From Mesorhizobium huakuii (GTDB lineage Bacteria > Pseudomonadota > Alphaproteobacteria > Rhizobiales > Rhizobiaceae), in contig NZ_CP050297.1 of NCBI RefSeq assembly GCF_014189455.1, forward strand, positions 267,451 through 331,450: DNA of 64,000 nt. Reading direction: 5' to 3'. The notes under the pieces were generated by a model that was not told the origin of the DNA, made no database searches, and saw only the letters and a program-made list of their open reading frames with translations. Positions 1-9,046 of this stretch are shown here, piece after piece. The first letter of the stretch is position 1. Every line of letters begins with the position of its first letter. Made by a program: the position numbers and the translations under genes.

Positions 1-352
1 AAGCTGGTCAAACGCAAACCGTTCGTCGCCCTGCTTCTCTTTGCGGCCACGGCCGGGCATTGGCCGCAATGAGCCCCGGACAGGGTCACCATCAGACAGA
101 ACAAGACTGATTATCGGAAAACTGGCACTCCCACTGGTCATGGGCGCCTGGTGCGGAACTACTACTCGTTTATGTGCAATCCGCTTTCATCTGCGATTAG
201 ACGATACGTCTTTCTTTACCAGCCATCCTTGACTGGTGACCTAGCGACACTTATGTCTGGTCCCTAAAGACATATACGTCCGGTTGCGCGCCCTTGCGGA
301 CAGCGCCAACACTGCGCATTTGTGTCCCAGAAGCTGACAAAAGGACATTACC
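1..352. other. Left edge of window, no gene called
   Basis: The first 72 bases are open in frame 1 and end in TGA at 70-72 (last residues read TAGHWPQ), so this may be the C-terminal tail of a gene that begins outside the window; nothing in it is recognisable. The rest, up to the ATG at 353, is AT-richer than the neighbouring genes and holds no convincing ORF. It probably contains the promoter of the HTH gene at 353. Confidence 0.3.
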
Positions 353-862
353 ATGACCGCAATTCCTCCACAAGAAGACGACGCAAAGCTGGCGCCGACG
401 ATCAAAACCAACAAAGCCTCCGCCGATAAATGGGGTCAACAGGTGATCGAGTTGGGCTTCTGTCTCGTCCCCTCGCTTTTGCTGCGCGCGCAGCAGCGCA
501 TTGGGCTCAATCCCACCCAGCTCGCAGTTCTCCTGCAATTGTGCGATTTCTGGTGGGACAAGGAGCGGAAACCTTTCCCGAGCAAGGAGACCCTCGCCCA
601 GCGGTTGAGCCTGAGTGAACGCCAGGTGCAACGATACATTGCAGAACTCGAGCAGGCTGGATTGGTTCAGCGGATCGAGCGTCGCAGCAGCAACGGCGGC
701 AAGCTCAGCAATACCTACGACCTGAGCGGTCTGGTGAAGCGCCTTCAGGAACTCGAACCTGAATTCCGCGAAATCGAAGAGTCGGCCAAGGCAGCCCGTA
801 AGGCAGTGATGAAGCGTGGCTACAAGGCGGCAGCCAAACCGAGCGGCGAGGCCGCACGGTGA
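353..862 (+). CDS. Winged helix-turn-helix protein
   Basis: A 169-residue protein with a helix-turn-helix at about residues 79-107 (SKETLAQRLSLSERQVQRYI, then AELEQAGLVQRI). It belongs to the broad group of plasmid and phage winged-HTH proteins in which a short N-terminal helical region precedes the DNA-binding domain. The C-terminus is basic and alanine-rich. The ATG at 353 follows AAAGGAC. The DUF3800 gene begins 46 bp downstream on the same strand, so the two are probably cotranscribed and this protein may autoregulate the pair. The exact role (regulator or replication-type DNA-binding protein) cannot be told from sequence alone. Confidence 0.75.
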   Translation: MTAIPPQEDDAKLAPTIKTNKASADKWGQQVIELGFCLVPSLLLRAQQRIGLNPTQLAVLLQLCDFWWDKERKPFPSKETLAQRLSLSERQVQRYIAELEQAGLVQRIERRSSNGGKLSNTYDLSGLVKRLQELEPEFREIEESAKAARKAVMKRGYKAAAKPSGEAAR

Positions 863-908
863 TCGCCTCGAGTCCGGCGGATAAGAAGAACGCGAGCGAG
901 GGATTGGC

Positions 909-1772
909 ATGAGTTGGGCGCTATTTATTGACGAGTCAGGCCAAGATCGCAGGAATTCGCCGTATGAAGTGCTGGCAGGCGTTGCGATCGAGGACCGAAA
1001 GATATGGCCCCTCATCCGGCAACTGTCCGACGCTCAGCAGCATATCTTCGGGATGCGTCTTTATCAGGCCTACGGCCAGGAGGCGAAAGCCAAGGAGCTG
1101 CTCAAGCCAAAAACTTTCAGACACGCTGCACAATTGCCAGCCTTCGAGCAGGACACCCGCAGTCGCCTTGCGCGGGAAATCCTTCTTGATGGAACAGCAG
1201 TGACACGCGATCGGTTGACTGCGCTTGCTCAGGCAAAGATCGCCTATTGCGAGTTTGCGCTCAACCTTGCTCGTAGTCACGGCGCACAGGTCTTCGCGAC
1301 TATGGTCCCGCAATCAGCACCGCGGCCGCCGAGCGATGACGCGATGCGAAAGGACTACGCTTTCCTATTCGAGCGCTTCTATTATTTTTTGAATGGAATG
1401 CCGGACGATCCGATGGGATATCTCGTGTTCGACGAGCTCGACAAAGCTCAAAGCCATGTCCTGCTTGGGCAGGTGTCGAACTACTTCATAAGAACGCGGA
1501 ACGGCAGGGTGCGCTCCCGACTCATTATCCCGGAGCCCTTCTTCGTGCACAGCGATCTAACGACGCTAATTCAGCTGACCGACATCGTTGCGTATGTGAT
1601 CAGTTGGGGCTTGCGATTGAATGGCATGACCCTGCCCGCCAGACCCGAACTGGCGGGACTAGCTGATCGCGTGAAGCGAATCCGATTCAGTCGCGAGACC
1701 GAAGGAGGTGAAAAAATCTGGGGGATCAAGCACATTCGGGATTTGAGGCCAATTCCCCTCAACCCGGCATAA
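909..1772 (+). CDS. DUF3800 domain protein
   Basis: A 287-residue protein with the N-terminal signature of DUF3800, FIDESG (D8, E9, S10, G11), and the typical C-terminal block at about residues 217-236 (HSDLTTLIQLTDIVAYVISW), which includes the conserved QLTD aspartate. DUF3800 proteins are predicted to have an RNase H-like fold with acidic residues at the active site, and they occur often in mobile and defence-type islands, but no biochemical role is established. The start ATG at 909 is preceded by GAGGGATT. It follows the HTH gene in a likely two-gene operon. Length and motifs look intact. Confidence 0.8.
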   Translation: MSWALFIDESGQDRRNSPYEVLAGVAIEDRKIWPLIRQLSDAQQHIFGMRLYQAYGQEAKAKELLKPKTFRHAAQLPAFEQDTRSRLAREILLDGTAVTRDRLTALAQAKIAYCEFALNLARSHGAQVFATMVPQSAPRPPSDDAMRKDYAFLFERFYYFLNGMPDDPMGYLVFDELDKAQSHVLLGQVSNYFIRTRNGRVRSRLIIPEPFFVHSDLTTLIQLTDIVAYVISWGLRLNGMTLPARPELAGLADRVKRIRFSRETEGGEKIWGIKHIRDLRPIPLNPA

Positions 1773-1964
1773 AAAAGGCAATGCCCACGTTTCCGCGTAC
1801 AAAGCCTCCGAGGAGACATCTATGTCATGGGGGCGCTAATGTCAACCTTACCGCAGATCGCCCAGGATACCGACGGCGAAACCACATAACCTCCGCAGGG
1901 TACCGCAGATCAAACCTTGCCTCAACCATGCGCGCGACGGCGCTGCCATTTCACGGGCCGCTAT

Positions 1965-3614
1965 ATGATAGTCTTCAACGACCTCAAACAGGATTTGCTG
2001 GAACCGCACGGCGACGTCTCGGTGGCTCCTACGACGTTCGCGGCGACGTTGGAAGCCCATGGTCTCTACAGCACCAAACAGTTCGTGCTGCGCTTGAGCC
2101 CGCGTGTTCATGAACTGGTCGACGCCCTTGCCTCGGGCGACTTTGAGAGTCATGACCCTGCGGACCTCATCCAAGCCTACTCGACCTACATCCACGAGAC
2201 TGTCCACTGGTGGCAGCATGTGGGCTCGACCGCAGGCCTTATTTTCAGCCTCTGCTACCCGGCACAATTCTCAAGCAGCCTCGAGCATCTTCAGAACGCT
2301 ATCGCCGCGATTGGGCCAAAGAAATCGCTAAAACGATGGGCTGATGATGCGCTTCGCCACGGCACGGCGCCTTCGGCTGAGGCACTTGCCGAGGCGAACA
2401 TTGCCGTCAACAATGCGCTGGACGTCGAGTTCTACAAGTGCTTTGCGCATAGCCCAAATCTCTCCTTCCAGCTGCAGCAGAACCAGCATTTTGAAAGTGT
2501 CGGTCATTCATACCGTATCGCCTACAGCAACACGCTGATGGCACTCCTGCAGTCTTGTGATCTCGCGCCCGATAGCTTGCCTGACCCGGAGCGATGGCAA
2601 ACAGAGTTCGACCGCCTCACGGTTACGCGCCACGAGGGCTTCTACCACGGGTCGCCGATCACCCGCGGTAACGTGGGGCTCCACGCAATCTTCGAGGGCC
2701 AGGCGCGCTTCATCCAACTTCAGTTTCTCGCTGCGTCTGGCGGTCCGTCGACGTGCGCAGCCTACGCCGCTGATGGCTATCTGAGCGGCATCTACGTCGA
2801 TGCGTTTACAGAATTCCTTGGCCTCAGTGAATCCGAATGGCCCGACACGATCGACAGCCCCCTCGTCGGGCTGTTTCTGCTGATCTGTGACCTCTCGATA
2901 AACCCGACCCGTGGCTTTCCCCTCGATATCGATCGTTTCGAGGATTTCATTTCAGACGTCGATCCTGGCGCGCGCTTCGCTCTGCTTTGTCAGGCCGCCC
3001 GAGAGCATCCTGAAGTGAAGCAAGCGATCCAGGCCTATAGCTTTGAAGAATACGCACTCGTTTCGCGCGTCCTCACCAACCGCTGCGGCTACGATGATCC
3101 GGTTGTCGCCCTGCAAGCAGTTATAGCCTTGTCTGAGACGGCATCGGGCCAAGCCCTCATGGCCGAATGGGCGAGTTTCGCGTACTCGACCGGCAATCTG
3201 CCGATCCGCGTCATGACCTCACATTTTGTGGATTTCTGTAGGAGCAAACTCACCCGTCCACACTTCTTCTGCTGGGCGGGCAAGGCCTTAGCTCTGGGCC
3301 ATACCACTCAGGTGTTCCAAGAGCTTTTCCTGCGACACTTGTCACTCTTCACGGATCGCGCTGACACACAGCAAATCTTCACCCGTGCGTTTGCGGGCCG
3401 AGAGGGCACCGCGCTGAAGCGCATGCTCGATACGTTCATGGTGTCGACGGTTCTCTACGACCTAACATTTCAATGGGTTCTTCGAGACGGACCCTTTCAC
3501 TACGATTTTCAATCGCTGACCGGCAACGTTCAAAACGAAGCCATGGAAACCTGGGCCAAGAATGGTTTCAAGGCGGCGTTTGGCCACCACCCAGACGATT
3601 TCGAGCTGACCTAG
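1965..3614 (+). CDS. Putative gluzincin-type zinc metallopeptidase, unknown family
   Basis: A 549-residue protein that I do not recognise as a named family. It has an HEXXH zinc-binding motif (HETVHWWQH, H77-E78-H81) and, 163 residues later, FEGQAR (E244). That arrangement resembles the HEXXH ... EGxA pattern of gluzincin metallopeptidases, where the second glutamate is the third zinc ligand. No signal peptide or membrane segment is seen, so it is probably cytoplasmic. The rest of the protein is helical in character. I chose the ATG at 1965; the frame is open to a TTG at 1917. It stands alone between the DUF3800 gene and the Tn3-family transposon. The metallopeptidase call rests on motifs only. 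Confidence 0.6.
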   Translation: MIVFNDLKQDLLEPHGDVSVAPTTFAATLEAHGLYSTKQFVLRLSPRVHELVDALASGDFESHDPADLIQAYSTYIHETVHWWQHVGSTAGLIFSLCYPAQFSSSLEHLQNAIAAIGPKKSLKRWADDALRHGTAPSAEALAEANIAVNNALDVEFYKCFAHSPNLSFQLQQNQHFESVGHSYRIAYSNTLMALLQSCDLAPDSLPDPERWQTEFDRLTVTRHEGFYHGSPITRGNVGLHAIFEGQARFIQLQFLAASGGPSTCAAYAADGYLSGIYVDAFTEFLGLSESEWPDTIDSPLVGLFLLICDLSINPTRGFPLDIDRFEDFISDVDPGARFALLCQAAREHPEVKQAIQAYSFEEYALVSRVLTNRCGYDDPVVALQAVIALSETASGQALMAEWASFAYSTGNLPIRVMTSHFVDFCRSKLTRPHFFCWAGKALALGHTTQVFQELFLRHLSLFTDRADTQQIFTRAFAGREGTALKRMLDTFMVSTVLYDLTFQWVLRDGPFHYDFQSLTGNVQNEAMETWAKNGFKAAFGHHPDDFELT

Positions 3615-3669
3615 CCGCCTTGATGCACAGCGATGAGTTTTCGGCGGCCTGAGCGACGATTTGGTCGCG

Positions 3670-3674
3670 ATGTA
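3670..3674. repeat. Target-site duplication ATGTA, left copy (Tn3-family transposon)
   Basis: ATGTA stands directly before the left terminal repeat at 3675. The same five bases directly follow the right terminal repeat at 14023-14027. Five base pairs is the usual duplication for Tn3-family elements. Confidence 0.9.
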
Positions 3675-4049
3675 GGGGTCAGAACAAGGTGCGCCGGTAG
3701 AAACCGGCAAGGAGTAGATGGTGAAAGTCCATTGCAATGAAGGAGTAGCGATCCACATTGACCCCGAGTCATGCGCGGGCAGCCGTGAGGCTGTGCGTGA
3801 AGCGTTGACAGGGGAGCATGTAGGCCAGCCATTGAACCGCGAAATTGACGCTTCTCGGGTGCCGACGTTCGTCTTGTGTGCGGAAGGCAATATGAATCGG
3901 TGCGACAGCGCGAGTGTCGATTCAACCCGGCGTGGTCTGAGACCCTGGCATGCATGGACGCTCCTTGCGCGGGAACCGGGAGACCTCGGGATTGGCCAGA
4001 GTGGGATGCCACTGCTGGTCCGCATCGGGAAGGCGAGGAGCCGAATCCG

Positions 4050-5529
4050 GTGAAGAACGATCTCGAGGAGTCAGATCCTGCCATAGTAGCAACGAACCTT
4101 GCGAACAACGCCGGAGTATCGGTGGCGGAGCAAGGGGAGCCAAGGGCAGGAACCAAGGGGAATGCGGACCAGCAAAGCACGCGCCGGGCACAGGACCGGG
4201 AAAGTGTGTCCCATGCGCTGGACCGCATACGGAATGCTGCAAGGCAAAGGAAGAAGGAGAAGTTCACCGCTCTCTTCCATCACATCAATCCAGAGATGCT
4301 GAGGACGGCGTTCTACGCACTCAAGCGTAACGCAGCCCCCGGCGTGGACGGACAAACGTGGCGAACCTACGAAGCAGACCTCGATCAAAGGATCGTGGAC
4401 CTGCATAGTCGGGTTCAACGGGGAGTGTATCGTGCCCTTCCGTCCCGGCGGACGTATATACCGAAGCCAGACGGACGGCAGCGACCGATCGCAATTGCCG
4501 CCCTTGAAGACAAGATTGTCCAGAGGGCGACGGCGACGGTGCTGAACCAAATCTACGAGGAAGACTTCCTCGGGTTCAGCTATGGGTTCCGACCAGAGTG
4601 CGGCCAGCATGATGCGCTGGACGCTCTGTTTGTCGGAATCGAAACGCGGAAGGTGAGCTTCATTCTGGACGCCGACGTTGCGGGCTTTTTTCGACGGCGT
4701 CAGCCAGGATTGGCTGGTCCGTTTCGTGGAGCACCGCGTCGGTGACAGGCGCATCATCCACCTGATCCGCAAATGGCTCAGGGCGGGTGTTCTGGAAGAC
4801 GGGATCGTTACTGTAAGTGAAAGGGGAACGGGACAAGGATCGGTGATTTCGCCGCTACTTTCCAATATCTACCTGCACTACGTCTTTGATCTTTGGGCCG
4901 ATCGTTGGCGACGACGTGAGGCCACCGGCGACGTGATTATCGTGCGCTACGCGGACGATATCGTGGTTGGCTTCGAACACGAAGCCGATGCCCGGCGTTT
5001 CTGGGACATGATGCGGCAACGGCTGCAGGAGTTTGCGTTGCAACTCCATCCGGAAAAGACCCGACTGATCGAGTTTGGCCGCTATGCGGCTCAGGCCCGC
5101 CGCAGGAAAGGGCTTGGCAAACCGGAGACGTTCAACTTCCTCGGTTTTACGCACATCTGCGGCAAGACCCGGCATGGCCGGTTCCAGATCCTCCGGAAAA
5201 GCCGGAGGGACCGCAGAATGGCGAAGCTGACGGAGGTCAAGAACGAGTTGCGACGGCGCATGCATTGGCCCATCCCAGAGCAGGGACGATGGCTGAAGCA
5301 GGTGCTTACTGGCTATTATGCCTATCACGCTGTACCGACCAATTTTCGGTCGCTCGGCGTCTTTCGCGACCGCATCATCAGGCTCTGGGCTCAGACGCTT
5401 CGGCGGCGGAGCCAGAGACATCGATTGATCTGGGAGAGAATGATACGGCTTGCCAATGACTGGCTCCCGCGCCCCCGGATCCTTCATCCTTGGCCGCGTA
5501 TACGCTTCGCCGTCAAACACCCAAGGTAG
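4050..5529 (+). pseudogene. ltrA: Group II intron reverse transcriptase/maturase, frameshifted
   Basis: LtrA-type protein of the intron: reverse transcriptase blocks include the N-terminal KRNAAPGVDG, YIPKPDGRQRPIAI, GFRPECGQHDAL, SFILDADVAGFF and the catalytic RYADD (near 4948-4962), followed by a maturase region ending in PRPRILHPWP. No HNH endonuclease domain follows, as in several rhizobial introns. The reading frame changes at a run of six T (4686-4691): removing one T joins DADVAGFF to DGVSQDWL and restores a protein of about 490 residues. I placed the start at GTG 4050, but the frame is open upstream. The TAG at 5527 lies directly before domain V. The shift may be a sequencing error. 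Confidence 0.88.
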
Positions 5530-5535
5530 GAGCCG

Positions 5536-5627
5536 GATGCGTAATGTGGCTTCGGTAGAGATGTGGCGTCGGCCGCGGCGGGCCAGAGGCGGCAGGCCGG
5601 TGAGGATGCCGAGCGCCACATAACAAA
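5536..5627. repeat. RIT left terminal inverted repeat (92 bp)
   Basis: Begins GATGCGTAATGTGGCTTCGG and ends GCCACATAACAAA. It matches the reverse complement of 8850-8941 with about two mismatches. The repeat itself contains GTGGC/GCCAC inverted motifs. Confidence 0.9.
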
Positions 5628-5673
5628 CTGGATATAGGTGATCGGATTTCCCACCTCACTGGAGATCCGAGGC

Positions 5674-6924
5674 ATGTTCGAGGACTTATTCGCCTACCCG
5701 AAGGTCGTAGCGCGTCACCATGACGGGCCCGAGGCCTCGAAGCGGCTGCGCTATCTCAAGCATCTCGCCGATCAGCGTGCGGCTCGTGAGACTTTGCTGC
5801 GCACGGCCCGCGAACTGCTGGTCATTGCGGAGCGGCTGGACCTGTCCGGCGGCAGGTGCGTCAGGCAGGCCGAGATCGACGCGGCCGCTCAATCTTGGGC
5901 CCGATACCAGCACGCGCGAAACAGAGCCTGCGGTGAGAAGTGGTCACGGCGTTTGTTCCATGACGTCGCCGCAGCGTGGCTTTGCTTTCTTGGCCAGCTT
6001 GACGAACCGGCTCCCAACGAACCGAAGGCCCATTGTGAAAAGGTCGACGACTTCATCGCCTATCAACATGATGAGCGTGGCTTGTCGGCGAGCACCCTAG
6101 CCAACCAACGCTGGCAGGTAGAGACTTTCCTCGAACATTTAGGCGTCGAAAAATCTTCGATCGCCGACATCACCGTTGCAGACGTAGACGCTTTCCTCAA
6201 CGTAAAGGGTCGTGGCGGGTGGTCTCGGGTGTCGGTAGCGACGAGCGCGCACGCCCTGCGCGCGTTCTTCCGCCATGCTCAGCGTCGACAATGGTGTTGC
6301 CCCGGAATCGCCGCAGCGATCGACGCGCCGCGACTGTTCAGGGAAGAAGCTTTGCCGATGGGCCCGGCATGGCCCGATGTCCAGCGGCTCCTTGAGAGCA
6401 CGAGGGACAGGACCGCGCGTGACGTCCGTGACCACGCGATTCTAAAGCTGCTCGCGATCTACGGACTGCGAAGCGGCGAAGTCCGCGGTCTTTGTCTCGA
6501 AGACATCGATTGGACGAGAGAGGTCATCAAGGTGACCCGGTCCAAGCAGCGCAAGACGCAATACTACCCCCTGGTGACCTCCGTCGGCGACGCTGTTGTG
6601 AGTTACCTTCAGCTGGCGCGCCCCCGCTGCCGTCGCCATGAGGTCTTCCTCACCCTCAAGGCCCCGTTCCGGCCGCTGTCGGCGAGCGCAGTGTACCATG
6701 TGGTTGCAAGCCGACTGAGCGCCCTGGGCGTTCAGTCGATGCATTTTGGCCCTCATGGACTTCGCCACGCCTGCGCCACCCACCTTGTTGCGCAAGGTCT
6801 GAGCCTGAAGGAGATCGGGGACCATCTCGGCCATCGCAGCGCCTTTGCGACCCGCACCTACGCCAGGGTCGACCTTGCCGGACTGCGCGAGGTCGGGGCG
6901 TTCGATCTGGGAGGACTGGCATGA
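5674..6924 (+). CDS. RIT tyrosine recombinase A
   Basis: First recombinase of the trio, about 416 residues from ATG 5674 (an in-frame GTG lies at 5638). It has a SAM-like N-terminal core-binding domain and a C-terminal catalytic domain. Catalytic positions visible are the arginine in YGLRSGEVRGL, HGLRHACATHL (H-x-x-R), the LGHRS box and the tyrosine in TRTYARVDL. The stop overlaps the start of recombinase B by ATGA. RIT recombinases are thought to act together to move the element, but the role of each one is not settled. Confidence 0.88.
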   Translation: MFEDLFAYPKVVARHHDGPEASKRLRYLKHLADQRAARETLLRTARELLVIAERLDLSGGRCVRQAEIDAAAQSWARYQHARNRACGEKWSRRLFHDVAAAWLCFLGQLDEPAPNEPKAHCEKVDDFIAYQHDERGLSASTLANQRWQVETFLEHLGVEKSSIADITVADVDAFLNVKGRGGWSRVSVATSAHALRAFFRHAQRRQWCCPGIAAAIDAPRLFREEALPMGPAWPDVQRLLESTRDRTARDVRDHAILKLLAIYGLRSGEVRGLCLEDIDWTREVIKVTRSKQRKTQYYPLVTSVGDAVVSYLQLARPRCRRHEVFLTLKAPFRPLSASAVYHVVASRLSALGVQSMHFGPHGLRHACATHLVAQGLSLKEIGDHLGHRSAFATRTYARVDLAGLREVGAFDLGGLA

Positions 6925-7856
6925 TCCTTTCAGAAATTATCGCCAGCTTTGTCGATCACCGGCAAGCAATCGGAATGCGCTTCCGCACGGAGGCGCGCAC
7001 GCTCAAGTCGTTCTGTCGCTTCGTCGGCGACAGACCTCTGCCGGAGGTGACGGCCGACCGAGTGTTGCCCTTTCTGGCGGGACGCGGCCCGGTGACCCGT
7101 TTCTGGGAACGAAAGCATTCTGTTCTGGCGGGCTTCTATCGGTTCGCGATGGCCCGGGGGCATACAAACATATGGCCGTTGCCACGCGCCGTCCCCAAGC
7201 CGACGGAAGCCTTCGTTCCCTATATTTACTCCCGCGAGGAGATCGGTCGTTTACTCGACGCCGTCGTCCTGATCGACCATCCTCGCTGTCCTATTGATCC
7301 GGACACATACCGAACGCTCCTGCTTGTCCTTTACGGCGCGGGGCTTCGCCTTGGCGAGGCACTGTCCCTCACCTTAGCCGACGTCGACCTCGAGGAAGGG
7401 GTCCTGTGCGTCCGCGAGAGCAAGTTTTACAAGACCAGACTGGCTCCGATCGGCCACGACCTCGTGCGCATCTTATCCCGGCACGCTTCTCGCCGCCGCG
7501 AAGGCCAGTCTGCAGAATCCCTCTGGTTCCTCACGCGCCGGGGCGCCCCTGTGACCCTGCAACACGCTGAGAGGGTGTTCTGCCGATTACGCGTCAAAGC
7601 GAATGTCGTCTGCGCCGGCGCCGGGCCGCGACATCAGCCTCGCTTGCATGACCTTCGTCATAGTTTTGCAGTTCACCGCCTCCTCTCCTGGTATCGCCAA
7701 GGCGCCGACGTCCAACGGCTTCTGCCCAAGCTCTCAACCTACCTTGGCCACGTCAACATCTCGGGCACGCAGCGATACCTAACCCTAACCCCGGACCTTC
7801 TGCGTGAGGCCAGCGCGCGCTTCGAGCATTACGCCATGGAGATGCCCAATGCGTGA
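6921..7856 (+). CDS. RIT tyrosine recombinase B
   Basis: Second recombinase, 311 residues. The catalytic domain shows YGAGLRLGEALSL (Arg), RLHDLRHSFAVHRLL (H-x-x-R), YLGHVNISGTQRYLTLT (LGH box and nucleophilic Tyr). The start ATG at 6921 overlaps the stop of recombinase A, and its stop overlaps recombinase C by 8 bp, so the three are translationally coupled. Confidence 0.88.
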   Translation: MILSEIIASFVDHRQAIGMRFRTEARTLKSFCRFVGDRPLPEVTADRVLPFLAGRGPVTRFWERKHSVLAGFYRFAMARGHTNIWPLPRAVPKPTEAFVPYIYSREEIGRLLDAVVLIDHPRCPIDPDTYRTLLLVLYGAGLRLGEALSLTLADVDLEEGVLCVRESKFYKTRLAPIGHDLVRILSRHASRRREGQSAESLWFLTRRGAPVTLQHAERVFCRLRVKANVVCAGAGPRHQPRLHDLRHSFAVHRLLSWYRQGADVQRLLPKLSTYLGHVNISGTQRYLTLTPDLLREASARFEHYAMEMPNA

Positions 7857-8844
7857 CGAGGCGCTCCTTGGCCCCTGGATCCGGCGGTTCCTACTCGAAC
7901 ACGTGGTTGCCGAACGCAATCTCGCCCGCAACACCCAGCAGGGTTACCGCGACGGCTTATGTCAGCTTCTCCCGTTCGTTGCGAAGCGGGTCGGCAAGTC
8001 TATTGATCGCCTGAATGTCGTCGATTTATCGGCCGAGCTAATCCGCGCCTTCTTGACCGATATCGAAGTGACGCGTCGATGTTCGATCGCCACCCGAAAT
8101 CAACGTCTTGCCGCCGTTCGGGCGTTCGCTGGCTTTGTCGGTGAGCATAGCCCCGTCCACATCGAATGGTCGGGCCAGATCCGTTCGATCCCGTTCAAGA
8201 AGACCTATCAGGCGGTCGTTCCTTACCTCGAAAAGGCGGAGATCGACGCCTTGCTCGCCGCTCCAGATCGGCGGACGGAGCAGGGTCGGCGCGACTACGC
8301 CCTGCTGCTGTTCCTCTACAACACTGGTGCGAGAGCGTCAGAGGCGGTCGGCGTCAAGGTGGCGGACCTGGACCTGAACGCCCCCAGCGTCAAAATCCAT
8401 GGCAAGGGCGGCAAGCAGCGATACTGCCCATTGTGGACCGCCACCGTCGTCGAGTTACGGGCACTCGTCGCTGACGGAGCCCCTTCTCGATCCGTCTTCC
8501 TCAATCGCTGCGGCCAACCCATCACTCGCTTCGGGATCCATACCGCCGTCGAGCGTTATGGCCTCAAGGTCGTCGCCAAAATGCCGTCGTTGGCGACAAA
8601 GCGCGTAAGCCCTCACTCTATCCGCCACACCACGGCGACCCATCTCCTGCGCGCCGGCGTCGACATCAACACAGTCCGCGGATGGCTCGGGCACGTCTCG
8701 CTGGACACCACGAACGTCTATGCAGAGGTCGACTTCGAGACCAAGGCTAAGGCGCTCGAAAAATGCGAGGCGCCGAGTCTCGGCAAGATCCCAAAACGAT
8801 GGCGTGACCAACCGGCGCTGATGGACTTCCTTCGGTCCCTGTAA
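7849..8844 (+). CDS. RIT tyrosine recombinase C
   Basis: Third recombinase, 331 residues, ATG 7849 inside the end of recombinase B. N-terminal core-binding domain (NLARNTQQGYRDGL), then the catalytic residues in YNTGARASEAVGV, PHSIRHTTATHLL, WLGHVSLDTTNVYAEVD. The right inverted repeat of the element starts five bases after its stop codon. Confidence 0.88.
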   Translation: MRDEALLGPWIRRFLLEHVVAERNLARNTQQGYRDGLCQLLPFVAKRVGKSIDRLNVVDLSAELIRAFLTDIEVTRRCSIATRNQRLAAVRAFAGFVGEHSPVHIEWSGQIRSIPFKKTYQAVVPYLEKAEIDALLAAPDRRTEQGRRDYALLLFLYNTGARASEAVGVKVADLDLNAPSVKIHGKGGKQRYCPLWTATVVELRALVADGAPSRSVFLNRCGQPITRFGIHTAVERYGLKVVAKMPSLATKRVSPHSIRHTTATHLLRAGVDINTVRGWLGHVSLDTTNVYAEVDFETKAKALEKCEAPSLGKIPKRWRDQPALMDFLRSL

Positions 8845-8849
8845 CCCGC

Positions 8850-8941
8850 TTTGTTATGTGGCGCTCGGCATCCTCACCGGCCTGCCGCTTCTGGCCCGCG
8901 GCGGCCGACGCCACATCTCTACCGAAGCCACATTACGCATC
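8850..8941. repeat. RIT right terminal inverted repeat (92 bp)
   Basis: Reverse complement of 5536-5627 with about two mismatches. Ends CCGAAGCCACATTACGCATC at 8941, where the extra hairpin arm begins. Confidence 0.9.
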
Positions 8942-9046
8942 AAATGTGTTTGAGCACATTTGATGCCGGAATTCCGCTCGTCCGGATCTGTGCGGGGGTA
9001 CCCAGTAATGGGCATCCCTACCGCGATAGCTGCTCGAAATCATACG

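Larger units (their letters stand above)
5536..8941 (+). mobile_element. Recombinase-in-trio (RIT) element
   Basis: Three tyrosine recombinase genes in one direction, overlapping head to tail (ATGA overlap at 6921; 8-bp overlap at 7849), lie between near-perfect 92-bp inverted repeats (5536-5627 and 8850-8941). This is the organisation defined for RIT elements. The insertion lies in domain V of the group II intron. To the right of the inverted repeat, 8942-8965 is an extra 24 bp not explained by the intron; with the last bases of the repeat it forms a hairpin (CATCAAATGTG and its complement, 8938-8965). GATG occurs at both junctions (5536-5539, 8962-8965) and may be a short duplication, so the true right end may be 8961-8965. 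Confidence 0.88.
3689..9027 (+). mobile_element. Group II intron, interrupted by a RIT element
   Basis: The 5' end GTGCGCC at 3689 is the usual group II start. Domain V begins GAGCCGGATG at 5530-5539 and resumes at 8966 (CCGGAATTCCG ... TCCGGATCTG, to 8990). Domain VI follows, with its bulged A in CCCTACCGC, and the intron ends ...CGAT at 9027. Boundaries are fixed independently: joining 3688 to 9028 rebuilds the left terminal repeat of the Tn3 transposon and matches the right repeat. Without the RIT element the intron is about 1.9 kb and encodes one reverse transcriptase. It cannot splice as it stands because catalytic domain V is split by 3.4 kb. Confidence 0.9.

Noticed and set aside
41..232. 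Short ORF on the plus strand near the left edge
   Set aside because: No ribosome-binding site, no recognisable content; arginine- and proline-rich composition typical of a chance frame.
251..1015. 254-residue minus-strand ORF over the HTH gene
   Set aside because: Antisense shadow of the HTH gene, whose frame has a clear domain and start.
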